This document shows, piece after piece, positions 43,487 to 52,308 of a stretch of DNA of 64,000 nucleotides. Under the pieces are notes generated by a model. The model was not told where the DNA came from. It did not search any database and saw only the letters and a program-made list of their open reading frames with translations. The stretch's first letter is position 1. The number at the start of each line of letters is the position of its first letter. Position numbers and translations under genes: made by a program. The DNA comes from Stutzerimonas stutzeri. GTDB taxonomy: Bacteria > Pseudomonadota > Gammaproteobacteria > Pseudomonadales > Pseudomonadaceae. The DNA lies in contig NZ_CP073105.1 in NCBI RefSeq assembly GCF_018138085.1, positions 2,294,001 to 2,358,000 on the forward strand. The letters run 5' to 3'.

Positions 43487-44465
43487 CGATTGCCTCCAGC
43501 GCAATCACCATAACGGTCACGTCATCGCGACCACGGCAGAAGTCGCGGTGCAGCAGCGCAGCAATGATGGCCGGGTGACGATGCACCAGACCGGGGTAGT
43601 CGCGCAGATCCCAACGCGACTGGAGCCCATCGCTGTACATGACCAGAAGCTGCGCCGCATCGACCGGATAATCGAATGCGACGGCCTTGCGAAATTGAGA
43701 GCCGACGATGCCTGGGTGAGACGCCATGCCGCGACTCTTTTCAGCGTTCAGCAGGCAGGCCCCGATGTTGCCGATGCCGGCGAAACGCACCTTGTCGGCG
43801 TCATACAGGGCGATAGCCGCTGCGCCACCGCGTGAGCCGGTCATCGCCTGGTGCATGTCGAGCATGCTGACCGTCGGGTCGGCGAACGGGTCCATGGCGA
43901 AAGCGGCAGCGCCGGCCAGGCCGGCCTCTTCAGCGTCTTCGCCATGTCCGATGCCGTCGATGACCAGCGCACTGAGCCGTGTACCCTCGACAGCCAGGTG
44001 CCAGACGTCGCCACAGGCCGGATCGTTTTTCAGGGAGTGCTGGCTGACGCCGAACCGAAGTGGCAGGGCCGATACGTGGCGTGGGTAAAGCTGCGCCAGT
44101 ACCACCGAGCCTCTGCTGTCGGAATGGATATCGAACAGCTGGGCTTGACGCGAGAGAGCACCGAGCCCGGTTCCCTGGGTGCCACCGGTGGAGAAACCAT
44201 CGGCCAGGCACTCGTTGGGGTTGAAGCCGGGGCCACGGTCGATGGCGATCAGCTCGATTCCCTGTCCACTTTGTGCCGGTATCGCACGCAGGTGCAAAGC
44301 GCCATGGTGCGCGTGTTTCAGCAGGTTGGTGGCCAGCTCCGTGGCGACCAGGGCGACGCGTCCGGCATCGGTCTCATCGAATGCGAGCTCGACTGCCAGC
44401 GATTGCGCGACGCGCCGCGCATGGCCGATCTGGCTTTCGTCCTCGATCGGCAGGACGGTGGTCAT
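43479..44465 (-). CDS. RsbT-like ATPase fused to RsbX/SpoIIE-type phosphatase
   Basis: A protein of about 328 residues in two parts. The first 135 residues are a GHKL/anti-sigma ATPase-like domain (VATELATNLLKHAHHGALHL, ELIAIDRGPGFN, GTQGTGLGALSRQA); the rest is a PP2C/SpoIIE-like phosphatase of the RsbX type (ALVIDGIGHGEDAEEAGLAG, IGNIGACLLNA, LLVMYSDGLQSRWDL, GRDDVTVMVIAL) with the acidic metal ligands kept. RsbX-type enzymes dephosphorylate RsbR and RsbS to reset the stressosome. The ATG at 44465 has CAGGG upstream; starts at 44483 and 44489 lie before it and overlap rsbT. Confidence 0.87.
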   Translation of the reverse strand: MTTVLPIEDESQIGHARRVAQSLAVELAFDETDAGRVALVATELATNLLKHAHHGALHLRAIPAQSGQGIELIAIDRGPGFNPNECLADGFSTGGTQGTGLGALSRQAQLFDIHSDSRGSVVLAQLYPRHVSALPLRFGVSQHSLKNDPACGDVWHLAVEGTRLSALVIDGIGHGEDAEEAGLAGAAAFAMDPFADPTVSMLDMHQAMTGSRGGAAAIALYDADKVRFAGIGNIGACLLNAEKSRGMASHPGIVGSQFRKAVAFDYPVDAAQLLVMYSDGLQSRWDLRDYPGLVHRHPAIIAALLHRDFCRGRDDVTVMVIALEAIVD

Positions 44466-44479
44466 CGAGCCCTGAATGT

Positions 44480-44884
44480 TCATGACCATTTGGTAATGCT
44501 GATGCGTGTGCCGACGCCGGGAGTACTGGCGAGCTCGAAGTCGTCCACCAGGCGCTTGGCGCCGGTCAGTCCAAGCCCGAGACCACCACCGGAGGTCCAG
44601 CCGTCGGTCAATGCCAGTTTGATGTCGGCGATGCCAGGACCTTCGTCGCGAAAGGTCAGCCGAATACCGCTGCGCGGACCTTCGTAGAGCACTTCCCAGT
44701 CCATATCGCCACCGCCGCCGTAGACGACGGTGTTACGGGCCAGCTCGCTGACGGCGGTGACCAGCTTGGTCTGGTCGATCAGGCGCATGCCGCAATCCTG
44801 CGCCAGCTTGCGGACCGCCTGGCGCGCGAGCACCACATCCTGCTCGATCCGTACCGGTGTGCTGCCGCTGCTGCGCACGGTCAT
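44480..44884 (-). CDS. rsbT: RsbT switch kinase
   Basis: A 134-residue GHKL serine kinase. Bergerat-fold motifs: AVSELARNTVVYGGGG (N box), FRDEGPGIAD (G1) and GWTSGGGLGLGLTGAKRLVD (G2). In stressosomes RsbT is held by RsbR/RsbS, phosphorylates them on stress and is released to act on a downstream partner. B. subtilis RsbT activates RsbU; there is no rsbU, rsbV, rsbW or sigB here, so the release target must differ. The start overlaps the rsbS stop (ATGA). Confidence 0.92.
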   Translation of the reverse strand: MTVRSSGSTPVRIEQDVVLARQAVRKLAQDCGMRLIDQTKLVTAVSELARNTVVYGGGGDMDWEVLYEGPRSGIRLTFRDEGPGIADIKLALTDGWTSGGGLGLGLTGAKRLVDDFELASTPGVGTRISITKWS

Positions 44885-45243
44885 TTTTCAGCCATCCTCT
44901 TGTGCAGCAGCTGCATTCCGCGTTCAACGTTAAGCGCCGTGCTGACGCCCTGCAGCGTCAGACCCAGCTCGACCAAGGTGATCGCCACCGCCGGCTGCAT
45001 ACCGACCACAACGGTCTCGGCGTCCATGATGCTGGACAAGCCCGAGATTGAACTGATCATGCGGCCGATGAAGGAATCGACCATGTCCAGCGCCGAGATG
45101 TCGATCAGCACCGCTTTGGCAGACGTGGCGCTGATGCGCTCGGCCAGGTCGTCCTGCAGCGTCATGGCCAGTTGGTCGTGCATATCGACCTGAATGGTGA
45201 CGAGCAGGAACTCGCCCATTCGCAGTATTGGGATGCGCTCCAT
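44881..45243 (-). CDS. rsbS: RsbS stressosome scaffold (STAS)
   Basis: A 120-residue single STAS domain: IPILRMGEFLLVTIQVDMHD, QLAMTLQDDLAERISATSAK, VLIDISALDMVDSFIGRMIS. The Ser in MVDSFIGRMI matches the RsbT phosphorylation site (Ser59 in B. subtilis). The C-terminus VVVGMQPAVAITLVELGLTL is the second conserved stretch. RsbS and RsbR together build the pseudo-icosahedral stressosome that captures RsbT. It is joined to rsbR by a TAATG stop/start overlap. Confidence 0.93.
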   Translation of the reverse strand: MERIPILRMGEFLLVTIQVDMHDQLAMTLQDDLAERISATSAKAVLIDISALDMVDSFIGRMISSISGLSSIMDAETVVVGMQPAVAITLVELGLTLQGVSTALNVERGMQLLHKRMAEK

Positions 45244-46094
45244 TACACCGCCTTGCTGACAGTCAGCCCGGAGCGCCGCAGTGCCAGCGCCAGTGCATCG
45301 GCCAGGGAAGCCTTGGTGACGATGCCCTGCAGGTCGAGACCCAGGTGCACAATGGTCTGGGCGATCTGTGGGCGTACACCGCTGATGATGCAGTCAGCGC
45401 CCATCAGGCGGATGGCCGTGACAGTCTTGAGCAGGTGCTGAGCCACCAGGGTGTCCACGGTCGGCACGCCGGTGATGTCGATGATGGCGATTTCCGAACC
45501 TGTGTCGACGATGCGCTGCAGCAGCGACTCCATCACCACCTGGGTGCGTTGCGAATCGAGGGTGCCGATCATCGGCAGGGCGAGGACGCCGTCCCACAGC
45601 TTGACCACCGGCGTGGACAGCTCGAGCAGCTCTTCCTGCTGACGCTTGATCACCGCCTCGCGGGATTTCTGGAACGTGCGCACCGTGTGCAGACCGAGCT
45701 GGTCGATCAGCTCCGACAGCGCCCAGAGCTGCTCGGCCAGCAGCGCCGGTTCATCGGCGTATTCGGTCTGCAGCAGGGGCATCAATGGGCGTTTGAACGA
45801 GAAGATGAAACCCGCGGTTTGCTGCGAATCGAACCCCAGCAGTACGCGGCTGTGCGACAGCTGTTCGAGGAACTGGCGCATGTCTTCCCAGTTGCCCGCC
45901 CGGAGATCGGTGGTTTCGGACTGACCGGCGCCCTCGATCAGCAACCGAATGAAGTCGGCCGTCTGCTGGCGAAACTCTTCGATCTTGACGTTGCGGTACA
46001 TGCCGCTGGCTTCGAGTTCACGGGTCCAGCTATCGAGCAGCTCATGCTCTTTCTTGGCAATCACGTTGAATGTGCGTTGTTGCAACGAGACCAT
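45243..46094 (-). CDS. rsbR: RsbR stressosome sensor (globin-like N-domain + STAS)
   Basis: A 283-residue RsbR paralog. The N-terminal 140 residues are the helical, non-heme-globin-like sensor domain (KKEHELLDSWTRELEASGMY...LHTVRTFQKSREAVIKRQQE); the linker (ELLELSTPVVKLWDGVLALP) leads to the STAS domain. Both Thr phosphosites of B. subtilis RsbR are kept: IIDITGVPTVDTLVAQHLLK (Thr171 equivalent) and GVRPQIAQTIVHLGLDLQG (Thr205 equivalent). No heme- or flavin-binding motif is seen, so the stimulus is unknown. It is the first gene of the operon, with AAGGA before its ATG. Confidence 0.93.
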   Translation of the reverse strand: MVSLQQRTFNVIAKKEHELLDSWTRELEASGMYRNVKIEEFRQQTADFIRLLIEGAGQSETTDLRAGNWEDMRQFLEQLSHSRVLLGFDSQQTAGFIFSFKRPLMPLLQTEYADEPALLAEQLWALSELIDQLGLHTVRTFQKSREAVIKRQQEELLELSTPVVKLWDGVLALPMIGTLDSQRTQVVMESLLQRIVDTGSEIAIIDITGVPTVDTLVAQHLLKTVTAIRLMGADCIISGVRPQIAQTIVHLGLDLQGIVTKASLADALALALRRSGLTVSKAV

Positions 46095-46534
46095 TGGCGC
46101 GGGTCCTTATGGGAGATGCAGCGTCGGGTTTGATCCGTATTGCCGATAGGCGTTCCTGTGGGGCAGAACGACTTTTGGCCGCTAGCGGCCAGGCGGCACG
46201 GATTCACTGGCAAGCTGTACAGAACGGAACGAGTCGAGGGCTAATCGATCGCGCTCGGCGGCGCGTGAAAGCCGGGGTGGATCGCATTGCCGGTGGCAAA
46301 GTGCTCGCATTTCGCCTCAAGTTGAAAGCCCGGTCAAGCTCCGGGCTCGTCTGAGCCGACCGTTTGGCAGATAACTCTGTGTATTGACTTCAGGGTTCGA
46401 CAAACGAACCGACAACAGAATGGAGCAGCCACGGCCAGGCAGGGGCAGCCGCCAACCTGCATTTGATAAATGGCACTTCGCCTTTATCGATTCTTCGGTC
46501 AATATCAGCGCCCCTTACCCAGGAAGACAGACCG
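46095..46534. other. Divergent control region between rsbR and the MHYT-GGDEF-EAL gene
   Basis: No gene is supported in these 440 bases. At 46327-46347 lies a hairpin AGCCCGG-TCAAGCT-CCGGGCT followed by CGTCTG, possibly a weak terminator. The rest should hold the promoters of the rsb operon (leftwards) and the c-di-GMP gene (rightwards); I cannot assign boxes with confidence. Confidence 0.45.
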
Positions 46535-48649
46535 ATGCTGGTCGGAAGCTATAACAACATTCTCGTTTTCTTCTCGTTTGTTGTTGCCATGTTGGCCTCT
46601 TACACGACGCTGGACATGGCCGGTCGGGTTGCGACTTCAACCGGTCGCGCGGCGAGGTGGTGGCTGCTCGGTGGTGCGTTTTCGATGGGCCTGGGGATCT
46701 GGTCGATGCACTTCATCGGCATGCTGGCCTTCAGCCTGGCAATCCCGCTGGGTTATGACCCTTCGATTACCGCCGGCTCGCTGGTCATCGCCATCGGTGC
46801 TTCTGCGCTGGCGTTATGGCTGGTCTGTCAACACGAGCTGCCATGGACTCGCCTGGTGCAAGGAGCGCTACTGATCGGAGCCGGCATCTCAGCGATGCAC
46901 TACAGCGGGATGGCCGCGCTGCGCATTCAGCCCGGTATCGTTTATGACATCGCCTGGCTGACCGCATCGGTGGTGGTTGCCGTCATTGCGTCGGGCGCTG
47001 CGCTATGGCTGGCCTTCCGGCTGCGCTCCAATCTGCAGCATGTGCGGGCCTGGCGCAGCGCCGCCGCGCTGGTGATGGGTCTGGCCATCGTCGGCATGCA
47101 CTACACCGGCATGGCCGCGGCGGGCTTCCCGGAGGGCAGCTTCTGCGGAGCGGCCAACGGCGTGAACACCAACTGGCTGGCCCTGCTGGTCATCGTGCTG
47201 ACCCTCGCGGTGCTGGCGATCACCCTGATCGTCTCGGTGCTCGATGCGCGCCTGCAGGCGCGTACTTCGGTGCTGGCTTCCTCGCTGGAAAAGGCCAACT
47301 CCGAACTGATGCAGTTGGCGCTGCATGACAATCTGACCCGCCTGCCGAACCGCTTGCTGTTGGAAGATCGCCTGAGCCAGGCGCTGAAAGTGGCACAGCG
47401 CGAGCGCAGCTGCTTCGCTGTGATGTTCATGGACCTGGACGGGTTCAAGGCGGTGAACGACGCCTATGGTCACCACCTGGGCGACCAGTTGCTTATAGGC
47501 GTGACTGAGCGCCTGCGGGCCTGCGTGCGTGCCCAGGACACGCTGGCACGCCTCGGTGGAGACGAATTCGTATTACTGGCCGCCATCTCCAGTCCGGACG
47601 ATGCCGCGACTCTCGCCGAGAAACTGGTGCAGTGCATCAGCGAGCCCTTCGTACTGTCGCGCTACACGTTGAGCGTCTCGCTGAGTATCGGCATCGCCGT
47701 GTACCCGGACGACGGCGATGCCGAACGAGACCTTCTGCTACACGCCGATGCCGCGATGTACCACACCAAAAGCGCGGGCCGGAACGGATACAGCTTCTTC
47801 GAAGCGTCGATGAATGCGAACGCGGTGGAGCACCTGCAATTGCTCCACGAGCTACGGCTCGCCGAGGCCAATGCCGAGCTGCGCCTGTACTACCAACCCA
47901 AATTCGAAGCGCCCGCCGGCCCGGTCCGCGGCTTCGAGGCGTTGCTGCGCTGGCAGCACCCACGGCGCGGCATGCTGTCGCCAGACGTGTTCCTGCCGAT
48001 GGCGGAAAAGACCGGATTGATCGTCCCGATCGGCAAGTGGGTACTGAACGAGGCCTGCCGGCAGCTGCGTGAATGGCACGAGCGGGGGCTAAGCCACTGG
48101 ACGGTCGCGGTGAACCTGTCGGCCGTGCAGTTCGAGCAGCCGGATCTGCTGGAGGTGGTCATCGAGGCTATCGAACGCCACAGCATCCCGCCGGAGATGC
48201 TGACAATAGAAGTGACCGAAACGGTGGCCATGCGCAACCCGGAAACCACCATCGAAACGCTGGAGAAACTGACGGCGATGGGCGTCAAGGCGTCCATCGA
48301 TGACTTCGGCACCGGCTATTCGAGCCTGCTCTATCTCAAGCGACTGCCGGCCAGCGAACTGAAAATAGACCGGGCGTTCGTCAAGGAAATGAGCGTCGGC
48401 AATGAAGATTCCGTCATCGTCTCGGCGATTATCGCGCTGGCCAAGGCGTTGGGACTTCAGGTGGTTGCCGAAGGCGTGGAAACCGCCGAGCAGCAGCACT
48501 TCCTGACCGGCCTTGGCTGCGAGACGCTCCAGGGCTTTCTGCTGGATCGTCCGATGACGCCGACGCAGATCCTCGCACGAATCGACCAGGTACAACCGGG
48601 AGAGTCGACCTTCGCGACGCAGCGGTTACCCCAGCCCGAGCCGGCCTGA
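46535..48649 (+). CDS. Cyclic-di-GMP enzyme with MHYT sensor, GGDEF and EAL domains
   Basis: A 704-residue membrane protein. The N-terminal MHYT domain has seven helices with WSMHFIGMLAF, SAMHYSGMAAL and IVGMHYTGMAAAG, thought to bind copper and sense a diatomic gas. The GGDEF domain (about residues 270-430) has an intact LARLGGDEFVLL, so it may synthesise c-di-GMP; the EAL domain (about 445-690) has FEALLRWQHP, EVTETVAMR, DDFGTGYSSL and LKIDRAFV, so hydrolysis is likely too. AGGAAG precedes the ATG at 46535. Such dual proteins usually control biofilm and motility. Confidence 0.93.
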   Translation: MLVGSYNNILVFFSFVVAMLASYTTLDMAGRVATSTGRAARWWLLGGAFSMGLGIWSMHFIGMLAFSLAIPLGYDPSITAGSLVIAIGASALALWLVCQHELPWTRLVQGALLIGAGISAMHYSGMAALRIQPGIVYDIAWLTASVVVAVIASGAALWLAFRLRSNLQHVRAWRSAAALVMGLAIVGMHYTGMAAAGFPEGSFCGAANGVNTNWLALLVIVLTLAVLAITLIVSVLDARLQARTSVLASSLEKANSELMQLALHDNLTRLPNRLLLEDRLSQALKVAQRERSCFAVMFMDLDGFKAVNDAYGHHLGDQLLIGVTERLRACVRAQDTLARLGGDEFVLLAAISSPDDAATLAEKLVQCISEPFVLSRYTLSVSLSIGIAVYPDDGDAERDLLLHADAAMYHTKSAGRNGYSFFEASMNANAVEHLQLLHELRLAEANAELRLYYQPKFEAPAGPVRGFEALLRWQHPRRGMLSPDVFLPMAEKTGLIVPIGKWVLNEACRQLREWHERGLSHWTVAVNLSAVQFEQPDLLEVVIEAIERHSIPPEMLTIEVTETVAMRNPETTIETLEKLTAMGVKASIDDFGTGYSSLLYLKRLPASELKIDRAFVKEMSVGNEDSVIVSAIIALAKALGLQVVAEGVETAEQQHFLTGLGCETLQGFLLDRPMTPTQILARIDQVQPGESTFATQRLPQPEPA

Positions 48650-48667
48650 TTCGAGCGAGGGCAGGCT

Positions 48668-49339
48668 TCAGAACCAGCGGTCGTTGCGTTTGCGGCCGCG
48701 CGTCATGGCTGGAATGATCAAGCCGGCCAGCAGCCCTGCGCCGGCGATGCTGCCGCCATACACCATGTAGCGCATCAGCACCTGATTGTTTTCATCGCCC
48801 AGCCGAGCCTCGGCATCGCGCAGTTCCGATTCAGTGGCGGTCAGCGCTTCGTCCAGCGCCTTGCGCCGTGCCTCCAGCTCATCGATGAGAGCCTTGCGTG
48901 AGTCGAGGGTTTCCTGCATGCCCTGGACGCGCGTTTTCCAACTGTCGTCGATGGTCTTCAACTGCTCACTGAGTTCGGCGACCTTCTGTTCCAGCTCGGG
49001 TACGCGCTCCGCTTGTCCGGGAACTTCCTGCAGGTCACTGGTGCGAATCCAGACGCGGTCGCCGTTTTCGCCGCGGACCTGGCTGTAGTCACCGCTGGTT
49101 TCGAGCAGCTCGACCTTCTGCCCGGAACTGAGGCTGCCGACGATGCGATAGCCATCGGTTGGGCCACTGCGTACGTAGGTGCTCAAGGTGTCGCTGACCC
49201 AGCGATCATTGGATTGCTGGGCCTGGGCTGGCGACATGACCGCCAGCAATGCGCCGAGCAGCCCGGCGCAAAGGGCGCGCTGGCTAGTCGACAGGGAAAC
49301 AGGGGATGGATGTGAATCGGAACGACAGGATAAGAGCAT
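48668..49339 (-). CDS. TIGR04211-type exported SH3 protein with C-terminal anchor
   Basis: A 223-residue envelope protein. Signal peptide (RALCAGLLGALLAVMSPAQA), bacterial SH3 domain (WVSDTLSTYVRSGPTDGYRI, VGSLSSGQKVELLETSGDYS, DRVWIRTSDLQEVPG), long coiled coil (ERVPELEQKVAELSEQLKTI...ELRDAEARLGDENN), one membrane helix (YGGSIAGAGLLAGLIIPAMT) and a basic tail. This is the TIGR04211 (YgiM-like) architecture; function in the envelope is unknown. Start at 49339 places the signal peptide reasonably; no strong ribosome-binding site confirms it. Confidence 0.85.
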   Translation of the reverse strand: MLLSCRSDSHPSPVSLSTSQRALCAGLLGALLAVMSPAQAQQSNDRWVSDTLSTYVRSGPTDGYRIVGSLSSGQKVELLETSGDYSQVRGENGDRVWIRTSDLQEVPGQAERVPELEQKVAELSEQLKTIDDSWKTRVQGMQETLDSRKALIDELEARRKALDEALTATESELRDAEARLGDENNQVLMRYMVYGGSIAGAGLLAGLIIPAMTRGRKRNDRWF

Positions 49340-49669
49340 GGTGGTCTTCGCGCTGACTGATGAAGGCCCGGTGGATGGGCCAAAAAACATAGATGAACCG
49401 GGCTGACGAAACCGCCAGAATGCCTGCTGCAAACGAAATAAAGGCAGGCATGCCGGATGTACTGATCGTGGTTGGGAGGATGCATTCCCCCGAGGCGTGA
49501 CCGGGCGCCTCACGTAGTGCCGCAGCCAGGACTGACAATAAGAAACCTGCCAGGTTCACCAGAAATTCATCTTTTTATGCTGGGGCGGTCGCCGTTGGGG
49601 TCCGGCATGCCTGTCTGGATGCCAGCATGAAGCGTTAGCGCAGCCGGGTTTCGGTGCAGTTGTCGGTCG
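49340..49669. other. Gap without recognised features
   Basis: These 330 bases between the SH3 gene and the frameshifted gene hold no supported gene, repeat or RNA. Frames present are short and lack a ribosome-binding site. The promoter of the SH3 gene should lie here. Confidence 0.4.
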
Positions 49670-49979
49670 CTATAAAACCTCGATCCGTTGCGCCCTGATC
49701 AGCACTTGTTCCTGACGAAAGCGTCGTTCCAATGTGGCGCGATAGCTTTGCCACCAGCCACGATCGAGCTCGGCCGTCATCACTTCGTATATCAGCAGAT
49801 CGTCGCGCACCGCGTGGCTGGAATCTTCTTGCCACAGGCCTTTGGCGGGCGCGCGGGTATGCGCGGTCAGGCCGCCGAACTGCTCGAGCAGTTCTTCCCG
49901 GACCTGGGCAAACAGTATGTTCGGCATTGGGTTGCTGGTCGTTGTCGTACAGCGGCAAGAGAAGATGGATCAGGTGCAT
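49670..49979 (-). pseudogene. Frameshifted small conserved protein gene
   Basis: An ATG at 49979 with GGAG six bases upstream starts MHLIHLLLPLYDNDQQP, the recognised beginning of a small uncharacterised family (about 100 residues). After this the frame is lost, and the rest of the family sequence continues in another phase from about 49927: FAQVREELLEQFGGLTAHTR, APAKGLWQEDSSHA, DDLLIYEVMTAELDRGWWQS, YRATLERRFRQEQVLIRAQR. A single-base shift near 49927-49930, in the run CAACCCAATG, would restore one protein. It is either a pseudogene or a sequencing error. An 85-residue product from ATG 49927 could also be made. Confidence 0.7.
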
Positions 49980-50197
49980 ATCGGTCTCCGAGCGCAGTGG
50001 GCGGTGCTTCTTGGACCTCCGACGCTGACGCCCAGCGTTGCGGTGCGGACGGACGGGTATCCGGGCGGCTAACCCCGGACGATTAACAGGTGGGTGTCGC
50101 CGCAGCCGGTCTACAGCGTTCGGCTGATGGGCGGAGACGAATTTGCCGGCGCCTACGGACTCCAACCCAGATAAGAACCTGCTGGAGGTAGTCGAAG

Positions 50198-50524
50198 ATG
50201 GAAACGTCATATCCCTCGGTAAGTGCGCTGCAGAAGGCTCAGGACATCACGTCACGCTGGGCCGACGGCGAACTGGGTGCCGAAGAAGCGCAGCACGGGC
50301 TCAAGGCCGTGTTCGATGGGTGGCAACCGGGTGAGGCGAGTTCGGAAACCGAGCGGATTGCCGAGACCTCTCTGAGCGCGGCACGGATCGCCTTCCAGGA
50401 CTGGCAGCAGCGCGGCGAGAATTGCGAAGAGCTGGTGACCCAGCTGCGCTGGATTCTTGACCCGTCGAAAGACGGCATCGCCGATCCCGCCCTCAACGTC
50501 TACGCGCCCCAGCGTCCCGAATGA
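50198..50524 (+). CDS. Hypothetical protein
   Basis: A 108-residue acidic, hydrophilic, probably helical protein (SALQKAQDITSRWADGELGA, ARIAFQDWQQRGENCEELVT). GGAGGT lies about ten bases before the ATG, supporting expression. I recognise no domain. It converges with the PP2C-kinase gene, whose stop is twelve bases away. Confidence 0.65.
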   Translation: METSYPSVSALQKAQDITSRWADGELGAEEAQHGLKAVFDGWQPGEASSETERIAETSLSAARIAFQDWQQRGENCEELVTQLRWILDPSKDGIADPALNVYAPQRPE

Positions 50525-50536
50525 GCAGCACCGGAT

Positions 50537-52264
50537 TCAGCGCGTCAGCAATATGAGCACAGTGACCGCCAGCGCCAGTGACATACCTTTCCAGAACAGC
50601 ACGGGGTTGCGCTCCATCAGTGGCGGCCGCGCCTTGTTGAGAAAGGCCTGGTTGGGCTGACGCAATTCGAACACGAATTCCGAGAGGTCTTCGTAGCGCT
50701 TGTACGGATCGGGATGCAGCGCCTTGCGCAGCACGTCGTCGATCCAGGCCGGAACCGGTACTTCTCGGTCATGTTCGCGAATCGGGCGGTAGCTGAGTCT
50801 GTTCTGTGCGGCGCGGGTGCGGCACTGCGCGACCTGCAGGCCATAAGGCAGTTTGCCGGTCAGCATCTGATAGGTGATGACCGCTAGCGAGAACATGTCG
50901 GAGCGTGGCGTGCCGCTTTCGCCAAGGAAATATTCCGGTGCTGTGTACTGAGCCGTGCCGAGCAACTCGCTGCGCTCGGTCGGCGAGGCGATTTCCATGA
51001 TGCCGGCGACGCGCGTCGAGCCGAAATCGATGATTTTCACCGTGCCGGTCGCGTCGATCATGATGTTCTCGGGGCGTAGATCCTGATGCAGCATTTCCAG
51101 CCGGTGAAAGGCTCGCAAGCCCTTGGCGATCTGCTCGACGATGCCGCGAACCGTCTCCAGATCCGGTTGCGGATGGTCGGTCATCCACTGCGTCAGCGTC
51201 TGGCCGTCGATGAACTCGCTGACGCTGTAGAGAAAGTTGCGCTTGCGCGTCTGCCGGCACGGCTGGGCGACGTGTGCGCTATTGATACGCCGCGCGACCC
51301 ATTCCTCGGTGAGGAAGCGCTCCAGATAAGCCACATCCTGTTGCAGATCCATCGATGGCGTCTTGATGATCACCGGCGTGTCGCTGTCATCGTCGGTCGC
51401 CAGGTAGACGTGGCTGCGGCTGCTGGCATGCACCTCCCGAACGATGGTGTAGCCATCGAACCGCGTACGTGCCTCCAGCGCGGGCGGGAAGGGCAACTCG
51501 GTGAGTTGCTGGTACAGCTCGTCGGCTTGCTGCAGGGGCAGGGCGTCGATGCGCAGGATCTGCACCGTGAGGTTGTCGTCGCTGCCCTGGTCCAGTGCTT
51601 GTTCGACGATGGCTCGGGCGGCAGCGTCCAGGTCGTCGGGGTGATGAGCGATGGCGCCGATCATCGACGCCGCGCTGATGTACTCGTAGACCCCGTCGGT
51701 AGCGAGGATGAAGGTGTCGCCGACGTCGACCGACTCGGCGCGGTAATCCAGGTCCAGCTGCGGATGAATGCCTAGCGCCCGGCTCAGGTAGCTCTTGTCC
51801 TCGCCCAGCCACAGCCGGTGATCCTGGGTCAGTTGTTCGAGCGCCGTGCCGTGGACCCGATAGATGCGCGAGTCGCCGGCGTGGAAGAGGTGCGCGGTAG
51901 TCGATTTGATCACCAGCGCGCTGAAGGTGCAGACGTAGCCGCGGTCCTTGTCGTAGCGATATTGGCTCTGCTGACTTTGCGCGTGCAGCCAGGAGTTGGT
52001 CGCCATCAAGACCCGCTGCGCGGAGGTCTTGACCGACCAGGCGTCCGAGGTGCAGTAGTAGTCGGCGAAGAATCCGCTGACTGCCGATTCGCTGGCGATA
52101 TGGCTGACCGCGCTGCTGCTAATGCCATCGGACACGGCGAGGGCGACACCCTTGCTGCTCAGTTGGGGTTCATTGGGGATCGTGGCCCCGTGGAAATCCT
52201 GGTTGGTTTCCTTCACGCCTTTGTCGGTGTGTTGGCCCACCGAAACTTTTAATCGAGTGCTCAT
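50537..52264 (-). CDS. Bifunctional PP2C phosphatase / Ser-Thr kinase with membrane tail
   Basis: A 575-residue fusion. Residues 1-240 are a PP2C-type phosphatase (GVKETNQDFHGATIP, VALAVSDGISSSAVSHIASE, HLFHAGDSRIYRVHG, ILATDGVYEYISAA, SDDNLTVQILRI). Residues 265-535 are a Hanks-type kinase with PVIIKTPS (Lys), MLHQDLRPENIMID (catalytic loop; HQD instead of HRD) and VKIIDFGSTRV (DFG). A C-terminal helix (GMSLALAVTVLILLT) anchors it to the membrane. Pseudomonads carry this fusion beside nitrate/nitrite assimilation genes, as here; its targets are unknown. Confidence 0.92.
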   Translation of the reverse strand: MSTRLKVSVGQHTDKGVKETNQDFHGATIPNEPQLSSKGVALAVSDGISSSAVSHIASESAVSGFFADYYCTSDAWSVKTSAQRVLMATNSWLHAQSQQSQYRYDKDRGYVCTFSALVIKSTTAHLFHAGDSRIYRVHGTALEQLTQDHRLWLGEDKSYLSRALGIHPQLDLDYRAESVDVGDTFILATDGVYEYISAASMIGAIAHHPDDLDAAARAIVEQALDQGSDDNLTVQILRIDALPLQQADELYQQLTELPFPPALEARTRFDGYTIVREVHASSRSHVYLATDDDSDTPVIIKTPSMDLQQDVAYLERFLTEEWVARRINSAHVAQPCRQTRKRNFLYSVSEFIDGQTLTQWMTDHPQPDLETVRGIVEQIAKGLRAFHRLEMLHQDLRPENIMIDATGTVKIIDFGSTRVAGIMEIASPTERSELLGTAQYTAPEYFLGESGTPRSDMFSLAVITYQMLTGKLPYGLQVAQCRTRAAQNRLSYRPIREHDREVPVPAWIDDVLRKALHPDPYKRYEDLSEFVFELRQPNQAFLNKARPPLMERNPVLFWKGMSLALAVTVLILLTR

Positions 52265-52308
52265 ATGGGATTCGTGGGTTGTTAGGCGTGGATGGTTGGT
52301 GGCCGGGT

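Noticed and set aside
40681..46094. Classical SigB partner-switch operon
   Set aside because: No rsbU, rsbV, rsbW or sigB homolog is present; the downstream genes are histidine kinases.
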